From positions 1-64,000 of the forward strand of contig NZ_FWWW01000046.1 in the NCBI RefSeq assembly GCF_900176135.1: DNA of 64,000 nt, given 5' to 3'. A program made the position numbers and the translations under genes. Source of the DNA: Hymenobacter roseosalivarius DSM 11622. Lineage in GTDB: Bacteria > Bacteroidota > Bacteroidia > Cytophagales > Hymenobacteraceae. Under the pieces are notes generated by a model, which searched no databases, was not told where the DNA came from, and saw nothing but the letters and a program-made list of their open reading frames with translations. Numbering within the stretch: position 1 is the stretch's first letter; each line of letters opens with the position of its first letter. Below, piece by piece: positions 61,480 through 64,000 of the stretch.

Positions 61480-62281
61480 GATTCGTATAGGCCGTTAGCG
61501 CCGCCCGCACCGAGCCGTGCTGTTGCAGCAGCTTCGCGGCTTCTGCCTGGTCAATGCCGAGTTCATCCATAATCATTCGCTCGCCGCGGTCCACCAGCTT
61601 GTAGTTGGTGAGCTGCATATCCACCATTTTGTTGCCTTTCACCTTACCCAGCCGAATCATGGTGGCTGTGGTGAGCATATTGAGCACCAGCTTTTGACCT
61701 GTGCCAGCTTTCAGGCGCGTGCTACCGGTCAAAAACTCCGGCCCCGTCACGACTTCCACTGGAAACTCGGCGGCGGCGGCTACCAGGGAGTCGGCATTGC
61801 AGACAACGCAGCCCGTAGCAATTCCTTGACGCCTGGCCTGCTCCAGACCACCGATAACGTAGGGCGTACGGCCCGAGGCAGCAATGCCCACCAGCATGTC
61901 ATTTTGGTTGATGCTATACGCCTGCAAATCCTTCCAGGCCTGTCCCGCATCATCCTCCGCGTTTTCTACGGCCTGGCGAATAGCAGTGTCGCCTCCGGCA
62001 ATGATGCCGATCACCATACCCTGCGGCACCCCAAAAGTGGGCGGACATTCAGAGGCGTCCAGAACACCCAGCCGCCCACTCGTACCCGCTCCAATATAAA
62101 ATAAACGTCCCCCACGCTGCATACACGCCACCGTAGCTTCCACCAGGGCCTCAATCTGGGGCAAGGACTTGGCCACAGCCTGGGGCACGGTTTGGTCTAC
62201 GCTGTTCATGCCAACAAGCAAATCGTGCGTAGAAAGGGTTTCGAGGTTGTTGAAGAGGGAAGCGCTTTCGGTGGAGTTCAC
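61475..62281 (-). CDS. murQ: N-acetylmuramic acid 6-phosphate etherase
   Basis: A 268-residue SIS-domain enzyme that splits MurNAc-6-phosphate to GlcNAc-6-phosphate and lactate in cell-wall recycling. Motifs: FYIGAGTSGRLGVLDASECPPTFG, GIIAGGDTAIRQAVENAEDD, GIAASGRTPYVIGGLE. The start is GTG at 62281. nagZ, anmK or amgK are not in the window. The stop codon lies in the arm of an inverted repeat. Confidence 0.93.
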   Translation of the reverse strand: MNSTESASLFNNLETLSTHDLLVGMNSVDQTVPQAVAKSLPQIEALVEATVACMQRGGRLFYIGAGTSGRLGVLDASECPPTFGVPQGMVIGIIAGGDTAIRQAVENAEDDAGQAWKDLQAYSINQNDMLVGIAASGRTPYVIGGLEQARRQGIATGCVVCNADSLVAAAAEFPVEVVTGPEFLTGSTRLKAGTGQKLVLNMLTTATMIRLGKVKGNKMVDMQLTNYKLVDRGERMIMDELGIDQAEAAKLLQQHGSVRAALTAYTNR

Positions 62282-62317
62282 GGTGGTGAGCAGAATAAGT
62301 AGGTGGGATGACGGCGC

Positions 62318-62650
62318 TTACGGCTGCGGGGCTGTCTGGTTGGGAGCGCCGGGGCCGGGGGGCAATTTTAGCTTTCCAATAACCGTGAATTTATCGAAAA
62401 CATGAGCCGTATGAGGCGCGTCGCGGTGCAGCTCGGCGGTAAGGTCCTGGCCGGCCCAATGACCATAATGATTGCCCCGCGTCCAGAGGCGCGAGCGGCC
62501 CACATCATAAATCAGGCCCTGGTAGCTCACCCAGATTTCGTCCCGGTCCTGACCATTACGCAACGCCAGCTGCGACAGCGTGTATTCAGGCAAGTCATTT
62601 TTCGTTGTTGGTTTTTCGCTTTTTTTTTCCGACGAGAATGCGTTATCCAT
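62318..62650 (-). CDS. Cytochrome-b5-like haem/steroid-binding domain protein
   Basis: A 110-residue protein. Residues from about 20 follow the cytochrome b5 pattern (LPEYTLSQLALRNGQDRDE, IWVSYQGLIYDVGRSRLW, GNHYGHWAGQDLTAEL, APHTAHVFDKF), with candidate haem histidines in GNHYGHWAG and PHTAHVF. No membrane helix. The partner is unknown. The ATG at 62650 is chosen, and the gene is 36 bases ahead of murQ, so they may share a message. Confidence 0.72.
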   Translation of the reverse strand: MDNAFSSEKKSEKPTTKNDLPEYTLSQLALRNGQDRDEIWVSYQGLIYDVGRSRLWTRGNHYGHWAGQDLTAELHRDAPHTAHVFDKFTVIGKLKLPPGPGAPNQTAPQP

Positions 62651-62729
62651 TTGACTGAAAAGGGATTCATTTATCAAGACGTGGCTTTGAGCAATACCAA
62701 AAAATGAAAAGCCAACAACGAAAAACGGA

Positions 62730-63878
62730 TTAACCTAATAGGGCTTGGGTCAGAATCCAGCGATTGGGTAAATCACCTTGAGCGGCGTACACGTAGTCTT
62801 CGTAGCTGCATGGCACCACGCGTTTTATGGTGCTGTCGGCCATGCTTTCCACTTCCAGCCACCACTTTTCGGTGCGCTTGGCCTTATAGAACACCAGCTT
62901 GGCCGGCGTGCCGGGCAGCCCCACGGCGTAGCGCTTGAAGCGGGTGCTTTGAAAATCGGTTTCGCCGCGCCGATGGTAAAAGCCTTCCACAAAGTACCAA
63001 AGCATAGTAGCCAGCGTGGCCGCGGCCAGGCCGTGCGGGTCGTAGTCGGGGCGGTAGCCATAGAGGCCGAAGCTGCTGAGCTGGTCATTATGGCCGGCGT
63101 ACCAGGCTAGCTGGGCAGCCTCCTCACTGGTCAGGCCAAATGGATTGGCCGGTGAATAAGCCGGCGCATCCTGCCAACGAAGCGCAGCCACATCAAAGCT
63201 CACGAAATCGGCTTGCCGTAATAAAGGCTCCGCCTGGCGCACATCTGTCCGAACGGCCCCCAGACGCAGGGTTTCGAAGTGCAGCTTTTCCAAAGCGGCC
63301 AGCACTTCTGGGGTAGCCAGGTATTGCTGGTGGGCCAGCTGAGCGAAGTTGAACAGAAAGCTGGGCTCGTGCATAAGCATACGCCGCAGGTGCGAGTCTT
63401 CGGCAGCGGCCAAGTCGTGCTCGGCCATATCGACGCGGGCATCCACAGTGGCAAAGCTTACGGCTCTATCCAGTGTTTCGTAAGCCAGAAACTGGCCATA
63501 ATCAAGGTCATGGCTGCCGCCCAGCAGGATAGGAACGGTTTTTTGTTCTAGTAATGAAGACACTATTTCGCAGAGCCGCCGATACGTGTCTTCCAGCGTG
63601 AGGCCCGGTCGTAGGTTGCCTAAATCCACGAGGCGCAGATGAGCAGAGCCTTTCTGTAACTGGTAGAAGCGGTGGCGCACAGCATCGGCCCCGTGCTGGG
63701 TTGGTGGGCCGGCGGCGCTGCCCCGCCACTCGTTCAGGCCGATAATGGCCATATCGGCCTCCCGCCAATCCGGAAACGTATCCAGAAAGCAGGTAAGATG
63801 AGCCCCGAGCGTGGTAGGAGCAAGGACTGGAGGAACAAGCTCCTCAGGGAGCGGATCAAAGAAGATAGCCAGATTCAT
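62730..63878 (-). CDS. Arginase-fold protein (formimidoylglutamase-like) with an altered metal site
   Basis: A 382-residue ureohydrolase-fold protein. GGSHDLDYG replaces the usual GGDHS, FATVDARVDMAEHD replaces DAHxD (His to Arg), and ADFVSFDVAALRW replaces SFDxDAxDP (second Asp to Ala). So at least two of the six usual manganese ligands differ. Annotation as formimidoylglutamase is customary for this Bacteroidota clade, but catalysis is doubtful. The ATG at 63878 (MNLAIFFDPLPEEL) is chosen. The 122 bases to the window end have no gene, only one window motif near 63940. Confidence 0.75.
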   Translation of the reverse strand: MNLAIFFDPLPEELVPPVLAPTTLGAHLTCFLDTFPDWREADMAIIGLNEWRGSAAGPPTQHGADAVRHRFYQLQKGSAHLRLVDLGNLRPGLTLEDTYRRLCEIVSSLLEQKTVPILLGGSHDLDYGQFLAYETLDRAVSFATVDARVDMAEHDLAAAEDSHLRRMLMHEPSFLFNFAQLAHQQYLATPEVLAALEKLHFETLRLGAVRTDVRQAEPLLRQADFVSFDVAALRWQDAPAYSPANPFGLTSEEAAQLAWYAGHNDQLSSFGLYGYRPDYDPHGLAAATLATMLWYFVEGFYHRRGETDFQSTRFKRYAVGLPGTPAKLVFYKAKRTEKWWLEVESMADSTIKRVVPCSYEDYVYAAQGDLPNRWILTQALLG

Positions 63879-64000
63879 CGGGCAAAAGCAAGGCAGGCCG
63901 GCGAAATTACGCAAATCGCGGTAGCGGTCCACCACATTTGCCCCCCAGCCATGCTATCCAGGCCTGGTAGTTGCCTTTCCGCGAAAAAATCCATTTATTT

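Noticed and set aside
1-64000. CRISPR arrays, insertion sequences, prophage genes, rRNA genes, toxin-antitoxin pairs
   Set aside because: No regularly spaced direct repeats, transposase, integrase, phage structural or rRNA sequences were seen; the repeats found are inverted pairs at gene junctions.

Overview
The window looks like about 64 kb of chromosome from a Bacteroidota bacterium of the Hymenobacter type (Cytophagales). The grounds are promoters of the TTTG-N20-TAnnTTTG form, almost no Shine-Dalgarno sequences, a MurF-alanine racemase fusion, an ExbB-ExbD-ExbD-TonB-TonB cluster, DUF6089/PorG-like barrels beside uppS-bamA-skp, DUF4834 and DUF4230 proteins, and a G+C content that I judge by eye to be in the mid-fifties. 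The genus is an inference. No phage, insertion sequence, CRISPR array or plasmid gene was seen; this is mostly ordinary core chromosome.

Layout. 1-2.6 kb: a decaying stretch with a broken fasciclin gene, an intact Fur-family regulator, a multiply broken PAS/histidine kinase gene and tRNA-Thr(CGU). 2.7-10 kb: membrane and accessory genes (FkbM methyltransferase, DUF4834, GAF protein, large YfhO protein, PLP deaminase, DUF4230). 9.9-12.6 kb: divergent oxyR/catalase pair. 12.7-16.7 kb: recX, a drug/metabolite transporter and murF-alr. 17-21.4 kb: an alpha/beta hydrolase lacking its nucleophile serine, an OmpA lipoprotein and two tandem duplicate secreted proteins. 21.6-24 kb: feoAB ferrous iron uptake. 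24-29.3 kb: a leftward run (tetrapyrrole-type methylase, esterase, membrane protein, selD, selU, pdxJ) in which selenium is used for tRNA modification. 29.4-43 kb: a long rightward run (yqeY-like, cvpA, pabA, hydrolase, CBS protein, BamA-like barrel, nadK, two DUF6089-like barrels, uppS, bamA, two skp, rluA-type synthase), in effect an outer-membrane biogenesis supercluster. 43-50.4 kb: a leftward ExbB/ExbD/TonB cluster that ends in a lone PstS-like lipoprotein and a TPR protein. 50.4-60.2 kb: housekeeping genes (mazG, glmM, cysteine desulfurase, hemH, era, der). 60.5-64 kb: small lipoprotein, then a leftward group with murQ, a cytochrome-b5-like protein and an arginase-fold protein.

Two non-coding patterns stand out. 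(1) The 9-mer CTGGGGGGC followed by an A/T tract (or its complement) recurs about 24 times where about one is expected by base composition. It lies inside genes in either orientation, and inverted pairs of it build several terminators, a layout like that of DNA uptake sequences. (2) At least eight gene junctions, all between genes read in the same direction, carry a long inverted repeat (perfect arms of 20-30 bp in four of them) starting within about 25 bp after the upstream stop codon or containing that stop. Arm sequences mostly differ between sites while the architecture is shared. These two are the main candidates for something undescribed.
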